Below the pieces are notes generated by a model. The model searched no databases and was not told where the DNA came from. It worked only from the letters and a program-made list of their open reading frames with translations. Shown here in pieces: positions 1 through 6,197 of a stretch of 11,968 bases of DNA (within the stretch, counting starts at the first letter, position 1; each line of letters begins with the position of its first letter). The translations under genes and the position numbers were made by a program. The stretch covers positions 1-11,968 of the forward strand of contig CALBGK010000209.1 in assembly GCA_937893115.1 (NCBI GenBank). The letters run 5' to 3'. The stretch is from an uncultured Erysipelotrichaceae bacterium. Lineage in GTDB: Bacteria; Bacillota_I; Bacilli_A; Erysipelotrichales; Erysipelotrichaceae.

Positions 1-1184
1 TACTCGATGTCGTTTATGCTCATTTTGTGAAGGATGATTTTGGTTTGATCAATTTTGATTTTCAACCACTTTATGAATATCCAGAAAAGCATTTGATGAA
101 AAGTGAGTGGGATAGTTATTATTTTGATTTAAATAGTGGACCAGTCATCTCTTTTTTGATGTCTAGTGCTAATTTCTTCTTAAAAGAATATCATCTCGAT
201 GGTTTGCGTTTTGATGCCATTAGCCATTTTATTTATCACCAGGGAAATAAAAATAAGGGAGAAAATGTCGAAGGGCAGGCCTTTATTAAACGTATCAACT
301 TCATGCTTAAACAAATACACCCTAGTGCTATGCTGATAGCTGAAGATTCTAGTGATTATCCTAATGTCACTAAACCAGTACCTTATGGGGGTCTAGGTTT
401 TGACTATAAGTGGGATTTAGGCTGGATGAATGATACGCTCAAATATTATAAGATGGACCATGAATATCGAAAGTATCATCACAATATGCTTACTTTCTCT
501 ATGGCTTATTTCTATTCAGAGCGTTTCTTATTACCTCTATCACATGATGAGGTAGTCCACTCTAAAGGAACTGTCATCGATAAGATGTTTGGCACTTATG
601 AAGAGAAATTCCATTTATGCCGTAATCTATTTGTCTATATGTTTACCCATCCTGGCAAAAAGCTTAATTTCATGGGCAATGAAATAGCAATGTTTAGGGA
701 ATTTGATGAGAAAAAAGAGATGGATTGGTTCATGCTGAAGTATCCATTGCATGATTCCTTTGCCCGTTTCTTTAGAGATATGTGTCTCATCTATAAAAAT
801 CATGAAGCTTTTTATAAATATGACTATGATTATCGTTATTTTAAATGGATAGATGCCGACAACAATGCTCAAAGCATCTATTCCTACATCCGCTATGATG
901 ATAAGATGTGTTATGTAGTCGTTTTAAATATGATGCCGATAGCTTATGAAAATTATGTTATAGGTGTTCCATATAGCGGTACTTATACCGAGATTATGAA
1001 TAGTGAAAAAGATATCTACAGTGGTTGCAACATGTGTAACTTTGAACCGGTGAAGGCTGTTAAAAAGCCTAAACATAATTTGGACTATTCAATGAAAATC
1101 AGAATTGCACCATTTGCAGCTATTATCTTTGAAGCTAAGCGAAAAAAACCGCGCCAGACTAATAAGAACACCAAAAAAGATTGA
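1..1184 (+). CDS. glgB: 1,4-alpha-glucan branching enzyme GlgB, 3' part (5' end outside window)
   Basis: Cytoplasmic GH13 enzyme that cuts alpha-1,4 glucan chains and re-attaches them by alpha-1,6 bonds during glycogen synthesis. The frame is open from the first complete codon at base 3, so the start lies upstream of the window. All four GH13 signature regions are present: DVVYAHF just inside the edge, DGLRFDA with the nucleophile Asp encoded at 213-215, LIAEDSS with the acid/base Glu at 342-344, and LSHDEVVH with the transition-state His/Asp at 543-548. The tail after the C-terminal beta domain is Lys/Arg-rich, which I read as a lineage-specific extension. The HDEVVH and AEDSS forms favour branching enzyme over other GH13 amylases. 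No other glycogen gene is visible, since only the 3' end falls in the window. The gene stops at TGA, with TAA two codons later. Confidence 0.95.
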   Translation, partial: LDVVYAHFVKDDFGLINFDFQPLYEYPEKHLMKSEWDSYYFDLNSGPVISFLMSSANFFLKEYHLDGLRFDAISHFIYHQGNKNKGENVEGQAFIKRINFMLKQIHPSAMLIAEDSSDYPNVTKPVPYGGLGFDYKWDLGWMNDTLKYYKMDHEYRKYHHNMLTFSMAYFYSERFLLPLSHDEVVHSKGTVIDKMFGTYEEKFHLCRNLFVYMFTHPGKKLNFMGNEIAMFREFDEKKEMDWFMLKYPLHDSFARFFRDMCLIYKNHEAFYKYDYDYRYFKWIDADNNAQSIYSYIRYDDKMCYVVVLNMMPIAYENYVIGVPYSGTYTEIMNSEKDIYSGCNMCNFEPVKAVKKPKHNLDYSMKIRIAPFAAIIFEAKRKKPRQTNKNTKKD

Positions 1185-1209
1185 TTTTAACTATATTTTT
1201 TGATATTAT
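1181..1209 (+). promoter_or_regulatory. Predicted sigma-A promoter of rpmG
   Basis: A -35 box TTGATT (1181-1186) and a -10 box TATTAT (1204-1209) are separated by exactly 17 bases. The -35 box overlaps the glgB stop codon. Transcription would begin near 1216, just before the rpmG ribosome binding site. Inferred from spacing and consensus only; in such A+T-rich DNA chance matches are common. Confidence 0.5.
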
Positions 1210-1238
1210 TTATAAGCATTACCAAGGAGGTTATATCA

Positions 1239-1388
1239 ATGAGAGAAGATATTACATTCAAGTGTTCAGAATGTGGTGAAGAAAATTACATCGGTACAAG
1301 AAATAAAAAGAAACATCCAGAAAAGATGGAAATTAAAAAATATTGCCCTAGATGTAATAAAAAAACTGTTCATAAGGAGAAAAAATAA
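1239..1388 (+). CDS. rpmG: 50S ribosomal protein bL33 (zinc-binding form)
   Basis: Ribosomal protein of the large subunit, 49 residues, the normal size for the family. It has two CxxC pairs, CSEC near the N-terminus and CPRC near residue 38, which form the zinc ribbon of the C+ paralogue. The motif NYIGTRNKKKHPEKMEIKKY is typical of bL33. The start at 1239 is fixed by a strong AAGGAGG (1224-1230) eight bases upstream; longer in-frame readings from 1200 would place that site inside the gene. It sits alone between glgB and an MBL hydrolase, not beside secE-nusG as in many Bacillota. It has its own promoter and a terminator that overlaps the stop codon. Confidence 0.95.
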   Translation: MREDITFKCSECGEENYIGTRNKKKHPEKMEIKKYCPRCNKKTVHKEKK

Positions 1389-1406
1389 GCCGTCATGGCT
1401 TATTTT
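1382..1406 (+). terminator. Intrinsic terminator of rpmG containing its stop codon
   Basis: AAAATAAGCC (1382-1391) pairs over 10 bp with GGCTTATTTT (1397-1406), with loop GTCAT. The TAA stop of rpmG (1386-1388) lies inside the left arm. The U-rich right arm continues into an A/T-only stretch, so termination may be only partial, which matters because the next gene starts 11 bases later. Confidence 0.7.
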
Positions 1407-1416
1407 ATATTTATAT

Positions 1417-2028
1417 ATGATAATCAAGCGTTTAATATTAGGACCTTTAGCGACTAATACTTACTATTTAGAAATAGATGGCGAAGTATTAATTATTGAT
1501 CCAGCTAGTAAAAGTAAGAAATTATTTGATTTATTAGAGGGTAAGAAAGTTTTAGGAGTATTGTTGACCCATGGTCATTTTGATCATATCAGAGGGGTAG
1601 ATGAACTCTATAAAGAATTTCATATGCCCATCTTGTTGCATGAAGAAGATATTTTCTTGGCTACTGATGAAGACCTATATCAAGAAAATATGAAGATGTT
1701 TGGCGTCTCTGGAAAGATTACTAGCCCCATCACAAGTATCCAAGAAGGAATAAAGAAGATCGGACCATTTGAGTTTGAAATCTATCATACACCAGGCCAT
1801 ACTATGGGCAGTGTCTTGTATCGTTTTAATGATGATTTATTTACTGGAGATACCTTATTTAAAGAAGGTGTTGGAAGGACTGATTTGGTCGGTGGCAGTA
1901 ATCGATTATTAAAAGATTCCTTACATTTTATTAAAAGCCTTGATCCAAAACTTATTATTCATCCTGGTCATGACGAAGAGAGTACTTTAAGTCACGAATT
2001 TATGTACAATATTTATTTAAGACCCTAG
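1417..2028 (+). CDS. MBL-fold metallohydrolase, YqgX / glyoxalase II-like
   Basis: Cytoplasmic metallo-beta-lactamase-fold hydrolase, 203 residues, usual for the YqgX/glyoxalase II-like group, probably with two metal ions. Metal ligands are complete: THGHFDH (H52, H54, D56, H57), TPGH (H128), FTGD (D145) and HPGH (H185). GVGRTDLVGG near residue 155 is typical of the YqgX subgroup. The N-terminus MIIKRLILGPLATNTY aligns with the usual family start, so ATG 1417 is chosen, although no Shine-Dalgarno sequence precedes it. The frame is open further upstream, but that sequence is the out-of-frame shadow of rpmG. The substrate cannot be told from sequence; glyoxalase activity is not established for this subgroup. 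From memory, B. subtilis also has yqgX near comG. Confidence 0.88.
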   Translation: MIIKRLILGPLATNTYYLEIDGEVLIIDPASKSKKLFDLLEGKKVLGVLLTHGHFDHIRGVDELYKEFHMPILLHEEDIFLATDEDLYQENMKMFGVSGKITSPITSIQEGIKKIGPFEFEIYHTPGHTMGSVLYRFNDDLFTGDTLFKEGVGRTDLVGGSNRLLKDSLHFIKSLDPKLIIHPGHDEESTLSHEFMYNIYLRP

Positions 2029-2040
2029 TGGTCTTTTTTT
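2019..2040 (+). terminator. Intrinsic terminator of the MBL gene
   Basis: AAGACC (2019-2024) pairs with GGTCTT (2030-2035), with loop CTAGT, and a run of T follows (2034-2040). The TAG stop codon (2026-2028) lies in the loop. Confidence 0.85.
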
Positions 2041-2088
2041 ATAGGAAATGAAATAAAGTATGTCAATAATGAAGTGAAGGAGGAAAAG

Positions 2089-3072
2089 GTGGAAAGACGT
2101 TTAAGAGCATTACTTAGACTAGCGGTATTGAAAGATGCAACAGATATTCATTTTACGCGTCGACATTATGATTTAAAGATAGAGATGCGTATTCAAGAGA
2201 AGATGTATGAAGTAAAAAAAGAAGCTCAAGATATGCGCTTATTAGCCTATATACAATATCTTTCAGGTCTTGATGTCGGTAATATTCTCATACCTCAAAC
2301 GGGGCAATTTGAATATGAAGTCGATGGCAATATTTTATCTTTGCGCTATGCCGTCATAGCCAATGCCAACTTTACTAATGGCGTTTTAAGAATACTGAAT
2401 AAAAAGATTAAATTAGACCCCTATAAATTATCTTTGATCGAATGGCAAAACAAGTGTCTGATTGAGGCTATTAATAAAGATAGTGGTCTCATCTTATTTT
2501 CAGGAGCGACAGGAAGTGGAAAGACGACGACTTTATATAGTTTGTTAAAGAGTGTTAAACAAAAGAAGATATATACCTTAGAAGACCCGATCGAAGTTGT
2601 AAATGATGATTTTGTCCAGATATCGATCAATGAGGCCATCGGTTTTGACTATGATGTAGGTATTAAGCAGATTATGCGCCATGATCCCGACATAATCATG
2701 ATAGGCGAGATTAGAGATGAAAAATCAGCTAGGATGGCTATCAGAGCAGCTAACACCGGACACTTAGTAGTTAGCAGCATTCATGCCACTAGTGCCAGTG
2801 GTTCGATATCGAGAATGTTGGAACTAGGTGTGAGTCTCGATCAATTAAAGGATGTCTTACTCTTATTGAGTTATCAAAAAATGATTTATTCTAATACTCA
2901 TAAAAGGTTGGTTCTCTATGAGATGATGCCTAAAGAAGATTTAGATTACTATTTTAAACAGGGAAGACATCTTAAGGACCATATCGATATCAACCAACAG
3001 TTGAGATACTTTGCCGATAAAGGAATAATCAATGAAAATACTCTCACGCAGAGAAGAGATATGTCTCGATGA
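2089..3072 (+). CDS. comGA: Competence pilus assembly ATPase ComGA
   Basis: Cytoplasmic GspE/PilB-type secretion ATPase that powers assembly of the competence pseudopilus for DNA uptake. The protein has 327 residues, a little shorter than B. subtilis ComGA. The N-terminal DATDIHF motif is typical. Walker A GATGSGKT is at about 139-146, the Asp box LEDPIEV at 164-170, Walker B DIIMIGE at 201-207, and the His box GHLVVSSIHA follows at about 224-233. GTG 2089 is chosen because AAGGAGG (2077-2083) lies five bases upstream; an earlier in-frame GTG at 2074 has no such site. It is the first gene of the comG operon and overlaps comGB by 41 bases. No clear sigma-A promoter is visible in 2041-2088, which fits regulated competence expression but does not prove it. 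Confidence 0.95.
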   Translation: MERRLRALLRLAVLKDATDIHFTRRHYDLKIEMRIQEKMYEVKKEAQDMRLLAYIQYLSGLDVGNILIPQTGQFEYEVDGNILSLRYAVIANANFTNGVLRILNKKIKLDPYKLSLIEWQNKCLIEAINKDSGLILFSGATGSGKTTTLYSLLKSVKQKKIYTLEDPIEVVNDDFVQISINEAIGFDYDVGIKQIMRHDPDIIMIGEIRDEKSARMAIRAANTGHLVVSSIHATSASGSISRMLELGVSLDQLKDVLLLLSYQKMIYSNTHKRLVLYEMMPKEDLDYYFKQGRHLKDHIDINQQLRYFADKGIINENTLTQRRDMSR

Positions 3073-4030
3073 TTGGCGAGCCATTCATTCTTTATTAAAT
3101 ACAAACCTCCCCCTACAAGAATGTTTGGCCCTTATTGAAAATAAGAAAAATGCACATATCTTTAAGAAGATAATCACTGATTTAAAGATGGGCAAGGATT
3201 ATGAAACTGTCTTAAAGCCATATATCTGTAAAGAGCTACAAAACACCTTTTCTTCTTTTATTAAAATATTGCCTCTCAATAAGGCCTTGAACTTAGCTTT
3301 AAATAGCTTTGATTATGAAAATGATAGAAATAAGGAGATTAGAAAGAACATCTTCTATCCGGCCTTATTATTTTTCTTCTCATTGACAGGTCTTTATCTA
3401 TTTGAAGCCTATGGTCTCGATAGCATCTTTACTATTCTTAAATCATTTGAAATTGATACGCGAGCTTTTGAACTAATTAGAGCGATACTTAGGATATTTA
3501 CTAATGCGATATATCTGATCACTATCGTTTTAATGTCTATCTTCTTGATATTTAAATCACGTAAGCGCATAGTTTATTTTTATATCTTATTAGTGCGTTA
3601 CATGCCTAATTCACTATTAGAGACTTATTACAGCCAAGAGTTTATCTCGTTTTATCGCTTGACTTATCGCATGGGCTATAAGACCAAAGAAAGTATTGAG
3701 ATACTTCGCTCACTTAAGGATAAACCGATAGTATCCTTCATAGCCTATCATGTGAAAGAGGCCTTTCTCGAGGGCAAGAATATGGATGAAGCTATGCATA
3801 CAAAGTATTTAGATAATCGCGTCTCGGCCTTTATGAAGATAGCTATCTTGTCTAATGATTTTGATAATATGATAAATAACTATGTTGAATTTACAAAATT
3901 AGAACTGTTTAGAAAGATAAAATTTTATACCAAAGTAGTACAGACTTTTGTCTATCTTCTGGTAGGTTTACTCATTATTTTTATTTACCAAATCTTATTT
4001 TTGCCTATGCAGGCAATTGGACAGCTTTAA
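3032..4030 (+). CDS. comGB: Competence pilus membrane platform protein ComGB (type II secretion F family)
   Basis: Polytopic inner-membrane protein of the GspF/PilC family that couples the ComGA ATPase to pseudopilin assembly. The protein has 332 residues, close to B. subtilis ComGB. Hydrophobic segments lie at about 107-126, 157-175 and 305-325, the family pattern of two cytoplasmic T2SSF domains with three membrane spans. The C-terminal domain contains FISFYRLTYRMGYKTKESIE, the usual repeat of the N-terminal DDWRAIHSLLNTNLPLQE. The start at 3032 overlaps comGA by 41 bases but is supported by AAAGGA (3019-3024) seven bases upstream and by alignment with the family N-terminus. comGC follows ten bases after the stop. 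Confidence 0.92.
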   Translation: MKILSRREEICLDDWRAIHSLLNTNLPLQECLALIENKKNAHIFKKIITDLKMGKDYETVLKPYICKELQNTFSSFIKILPLNKALNLALNSFDYENDRNKEIRKNIFYPALLFFFSLTGLYLFEAYGLDSIFTILKSFEIDTRAFELIRAILRIFTNAIYLITIVLMSIFLIFKSRKRIVYFYILLVRYMPNSLLETYYSQEFISFYRLTYRMGYKTKESIEILRSLKDKPIVSFIAYHVKEAFLEGKNMDEAMHTKYLDNRVSAFMKIAILSNDFDNMINNYVEFTKLELFRKIKFYTKVVQTFVYLLVGLLIIFIYQILFLPMQAIGQL

Positions 4031-4040
4031 GGAGAATATA

Positions 4041-4337
4041 ATGAAAAGAAAAGCATTTACATTACTAGAGATGATAGTAGTAGTGATGATCATATCCATC
4101 TTATTTTTGTTGACGGTGCCTAATGTTACCAAGGTTATTGAGTCGGTTGATAATAAGGCTTGTGACGCTCTGACTAAGGTCATCGATACGGCCATAGTCC
4201 AATTTAAGCTCGACTATGATACTATGCCATCATCTTTACAAGACTTAGTCAGTGGTGGCTATATCTCTGAGGAACAGACGACTTGTTCAAACGGTAAGGC
4301 AATTAGATTGGTCAATGGACATGCAACCTATGACTAA
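4041..4337 (+). CDS. comGC: Competence major pseudopilin ComGC
   Basis: Main subunit of the competence pseudopilus, 98 residues, made as a prepilin and processed by a ComC-type peptidase. The N-terminus MKRKA/FTLLEMIVVVMII carries the class III cleavage site after Ala5, Phe at mature +1 and Glu at +5, followed by a hydrophobic helix to about residue 27. Two cysteines, C41 and C82, match the pair known to form an intramolecular disulfide in B. subtilis ComGC. The ATG at 4041 follows AAGGAG (4029-4034), which overlaps the comGB stop codon; an in-frame ATG at 4017 lies inside comGB and lacks a site. The 3' end overlaps comGD by eight bases. Confidence 0.95.
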   Translation: MKRKAFTLLEMIVVVMIISILFLLTVPNVTKVIESVDNKACDALTKVIDTAIVQFKLDYDTMPSSLQDLVSGGYISEEQTTCSNGKAIRLVNGHATYD

Positions 4338-4644
4338 AAAGGCTTTTACCTTATTAGAGATGGTGGTGACAGTTTATATCATCACCATCTTTGCAAGCAT
4401 CTCGTTTACTTCTTTTCCTAAGAATGATTACGCCCATTATTATTTCATGGATGAATATTTAAAGCTGCAAAGTGAGGCGCTAGTTAATAATGAAGCCAGG
4501 CAATTAGAGAGTGATTATGATTTTCAAAAGATGGTGCCTATTCGTTTTACAGCTGATGGGACAGTCAACATGGCTCAAACTTTAGTATTTGACTTCGCTA
4601 AGGTAATAATACATCTAGGTAATGGAAATATCAGTTATGACTAA
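4330..4644 (+). CDS. comGD: Competence minor pseudopilin ComGD
   Basis: Minor pseudopilin, 104 residues. It starts MTKKA/FTLLEMVVTVYII, with a prepilin peptidase site, Glu at +5 and a hydrophobic helix to about residue 28. ATG 4330 is chosen because the basic leader MTKKA matches the family and the paralogue downstream; in-frame ATGs at 4315 and 4321 would add two to five residues and cannot be fully excluded. No strong ribosome binding site is present. The overlap ATGACTAA with the comGC stop suggests translational coupling. Assigned as ComGD by operon position and length; sequence outside the helix is weakly conserved in this family. Confidence 0.85.
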   Translation: MTKKAFTLLEMVVTVYIITIFASISFTSFPKNDYAHYYFMDEYLKLQSEALVNNEARQLESDYDFQKMVPIRFTADGTVNMAQTLVFDFAKVIIHLGNGNISYD

Positions 4645-4840
4645 GAAGGCTTATTTATTATTTGACGCCTTATTTATCATCATGATTATTGCCATCTTGT
4701 CTTCATCAGTATTGATGTTATATCGAAGTGTTAATAATTTTGAAAGAGGTTATATAAATTATCGCGAAGTATCTAATGAGCGTTTAGAATACGCCTTTAA
4801 AGAGATAAGACCATGCGTAAAAGAGGATTCAGCAAGTTAG
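4637..4840 (+). CDS. comGE: Short ComGE-type minor pseudopilin
   Basis: A 67-residue protein in the ComGE position. Its leader MTKKA/YLLFDALFIIMIIAI has a basic stretch, a putative cleavage site after Ala5 and a hydrophobic helix to about residue 28, so it looks like a pseudopilin. Two features are unusual: mature +5 is Asp instead of Glu, and the globular part is only about 40 residues, whereas B. subtilis ComGE has about 115 residues in all. The start repeats the eight-base ATGACTAA overlap seen between comGC and comGD. The 3' end overlaps comGF by 28 bases. ComGE is one of the least conserved comG proteins, so the name rests mainly on position. Confidence 0.7.
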   Translation: MTKKAYLLFDALFIIMIIAILSSSVLMLYRSVNNFERGYINYREVSNERLEYAFKEIRPCVKEDSAS

Positions 4841-5292
4841 AATTAGTGGTCACTGTCTATATTTTTCTTCTTTTATTGCCTTTACTTCTGAATATTTATA
4901 AGACCATCGCTAGCCTTAATTTTTACTATTATGATGTCTCTGGCAATATGAGCATAGTTCAGCTTAGGAAGATATTATTACTTTCGTATGATATTGAGGT
5001 GAATGATAATTATTTAAGTTTTAATTATCAATATAAAGATTACGAGATATATCTTGCAAATGACCATCTCATCATGACACCAGGAACGCAAATCATCTAT
5101 GAAGATGTAGTGGATGCGACATTTTATATTGAGAATGATTGCATATTTTTAGAGATATTGAAGGATGAAAAGTATGAAAAAATATGTTTGACAAAAGCGG
5201 ACGGCTTTTCTCTCGACACCTTTTTGGATGGCGATGATGGTAGTGATGAGCTTTCTTTTGATGTACCAGAATCATCTAAAGACAGCTATTGA
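4813..5292 (+). CDS. comGF: Competence minor pseudopilin ComGF
   Basis: Minor pseudopilin, 159 residues. The leader MRKRG/FSKLELVVTVYIF has a cleavage site after Gly5 and Glu at +5, with a hydrophobic helix at about 10-28. The later part contains the ComGF pattern of short beta strands: LSFNYQYKDYEIYLANDHLI, then TPGTQIIYEDV, then a strand ending in FLEIL. AAAGAG (4799-4804) lies eight bases before the ATG. The C-terminal 30 or so residues are acidic (DGDDGSDE) and go beyond the usual end of the family; this tail is read from the DNA that encodes the start of comGG in another frame. It may be a by-product of that overlap or of a frameshift there. Confidence 0.85.
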   Translation: MRKRGFSKLELVVTVYIFLLLLPLLLNIYKTIASLNFYYYDVSGNMSIVQLRKILLLSYDIEVNDNYLSFNYQYKDYEIYLANDHLIMTPGTQIIYEDVVDATFYIENDCIFLEILKDEKYEKICLTKADGFSLDTFLDGDDGSDELSFDVPESSKDSY

Positions 5293-5533
5293 AGTATACA
5301 ATAATCTAAGAGCTAAAGAAGAAGTCTTCATTCAAGAAGCTGAGGTTGTATTATTTATGAAATGTGCCATTTTAAATAGTAGAGATATGCAAGATTTAAA
5401 CTTAGATGGTTATGTACTTGATGTCTATCAAAATGGAAATACTTATCGTGTTAGCTACAAAGATATTGTCATCGACTTAGAGATAAACGAGGATAAAATA
5501 TATGATTATGAACTTATTTCCTTTGACAATTAA
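5228..5533 (+). CDS. comGG: ComGG-like minor pseudopilin, 5' end uncertain
   Basis: Last gene of the comG operon. From the first usable ATG in frame (5228) the product is 101 residues: a hydrophobic start (MAMMVVMSFLLMYQ), a helical part, and a ComGG-like C-terminal half with GYVLDVYQNGNTYRVSYKD and alternating strands. This start has no ribosome binding site and leaves only a short membrane segment without the usual basic leader. Upstream in the same frame, ATG 5174 has a good AAGGAT site (5161-5166) seven bases before it and would encode a basic leader, but codon 6 is TGA (5189-5191). The gene may therefore be disrupted, frameshifted or really start at 5228. It overlaps comGF by at least 65 bases. 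The efp promoter lies over its 3' end. Confidence 0.65.
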   Translation: MAMMVVMSFLLMYQNHLKTAIEVYNNLRAKEEVFIQEAEVVLFMKCAILNSRDMQDLNLDGYVLDVYQNGNTYRVSYKDIVIDLEINEDKIYDYELISFDN

Positions 5534-5550
5534 GCATTTTACAGTAAAAT
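5523..5550 (+). promoter_or_regulatory. Predicted sigma-A promoter of efp
   Basis: A perfect -35 box TTGACA (5523-5528) and a -10 box TAAAAT (5545-5550) are 16 bases apart. The -35 box lies in the last codons of comGG. Transcription would start near 5557, leaving a leader of about 20 bases with the GAGG site at 5567-5570. This gives efp expression independent of the competence operon. Confidence 0.75.
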
Positions 5551-5577
5551 AGAATGGGAAAATGAAGAGGTGAAACA

Positions 5578-6135
5578 ATGATTATTGTAAATGACTTAAA
5601 ACCAGGAACAACATTTGAAAACGAAGGAAATATTTATGTAGTATTAGATGTCGATCGCAACAAGACAGCTATGCGCCAGATGATTGTTAAAGTTAAAGTT
5701 AAGAATCTTCGCACAGGAGTAATTAACGAAATATCATTTACTGGTGGCGATAAGGTTGAACAAGCTATGATCGAAAAGAAGAAGATGCAATATCTTTACG
5801 ATAGCGGTGACGCTTTAGTATTTATGGATAATGAGACATATGACCAAGTAGAAATTCAAAAAGATCGTCTGACTTGGGAAATGAACTTCTTAACACCTAA
5901 TCTAGAAGTTGATATCCAGATGTATGAAAATGAAATCTTGGGCGTAATTCTACCAGATAAGGTTGAATTAGAACTAGTTGAATGCGAGCCAGCTGTTAAG
6001 GGTGATACAGCTACTAATGCACAAAAGAATGCAAAATGTGAAACAGGCTTAGAAATTCGTGTTCCTCTATTCATTGAAGAAGGAGAAAGAGTACTAGTTT
6101 CAACTGCTGACGGTAAATATTCAAGTCGTGCTTAA
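5578..6135 (+). CDS. efp: Translation elongation factor P
   Basis: EF-P binds ribosomes stalled at consecutive prolines and speeds peptide bond formation. The protein has 185 residues, the usual length, with an N-terminal KOW-like domain (about 1-62) and two OB domains. Family motifs are clear: KNLRTG, MQYLYDSGD, VFMDNETY, VELELVECEPAVKGDTAT, and the C-terminal tail ending YSSRA. The tip loop of domain I is unusual. Aligned without gaps to B. subtilis EF-P, the PGKG loop is replaced by TAMR, so the position of the modified Lys32 is Met32, with Arg33 next. A GAGG site (5567-5570) lies seven bases before the ATG. It has its own promoter and terminator, so it is probably monocistronic. Confidence 0.96.
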   Translation: MIIVNDLKPGTTFENEGNIYVVLDVDRNKTAMRQMIVKVKVKNLRTGVINEISFTGGDKVEQAMIEKKKMQYLYDSGDALVFMDNETYDQVEIQKDRLTWEMNFLTPNLEVDIQMYENEILGVILPDKVELELVECEPAVKGDTATNAQKNAKCETGLEIRVPLFIEEGERVLVSTADGKYSSRA

Positions 6136-6159
6136 GGGATAATTATTATCCCTTTTTTT
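6134..6159 (+). terminator. Intrinsic terminator of efp
   Basis: AAGGGATAA (6134-6142) pairs over 9 bp with TTATCCCTT (6146-6154), loop TTA, followed by seven Ts (6153-6159). The stem begins within the efp TAA stop codon. Confidence 0.92.
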
Positions 6160-6160
6160 A

Positions 6161-6189
6161 TTAACAAATCTTCATTTTGATGTTAAGAT
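6161..6189 (+). promoter_or_regulatory. Predicted sigma-A promoter of the riboswitch-ribU transcript
   Basis: A -35 box TTAACA (6161-6166) and a -10 box TAAGAT (6184-6189) are 17 bases apart. Transcription would begin near 6196, right at the first paired base of the FMN riboswitch. That position is what makes this weak -10 match credible. Confidence 0.6.
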
Positions 6190-6197
6190 TTTAGTGT

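Noticed and set aside
2043..2075. AGGAAAT upstream of comGA as a sigma-H-type competence promoter
   Set aside because: The only GAA-containing partner lies about 18 bases from it, well over the 11-12 expected, and it would place transcription start inside the RBS. No ComK-like AAAA-N5-TTTT pair was found either.
5174..5191. TGA as tryptophan (genetic code 4) to explain the codon in comGG
   Set aside because: Trp is TGG in all genes (glgB, efp, der, gpsA, ribU are full length without internal TGA), and TGA acts as stop at the expected end of glgB, comGA, ribU and der, including the ATGA overlap with gpsA.
5193..5209. Hairpin AAAAGC/GCTTTT inside the comGF end as an internal terminator
   Set aside because: Only six base pairs, mostly A-U, and followed by CTC, not a U run; it would also cut off comGG.
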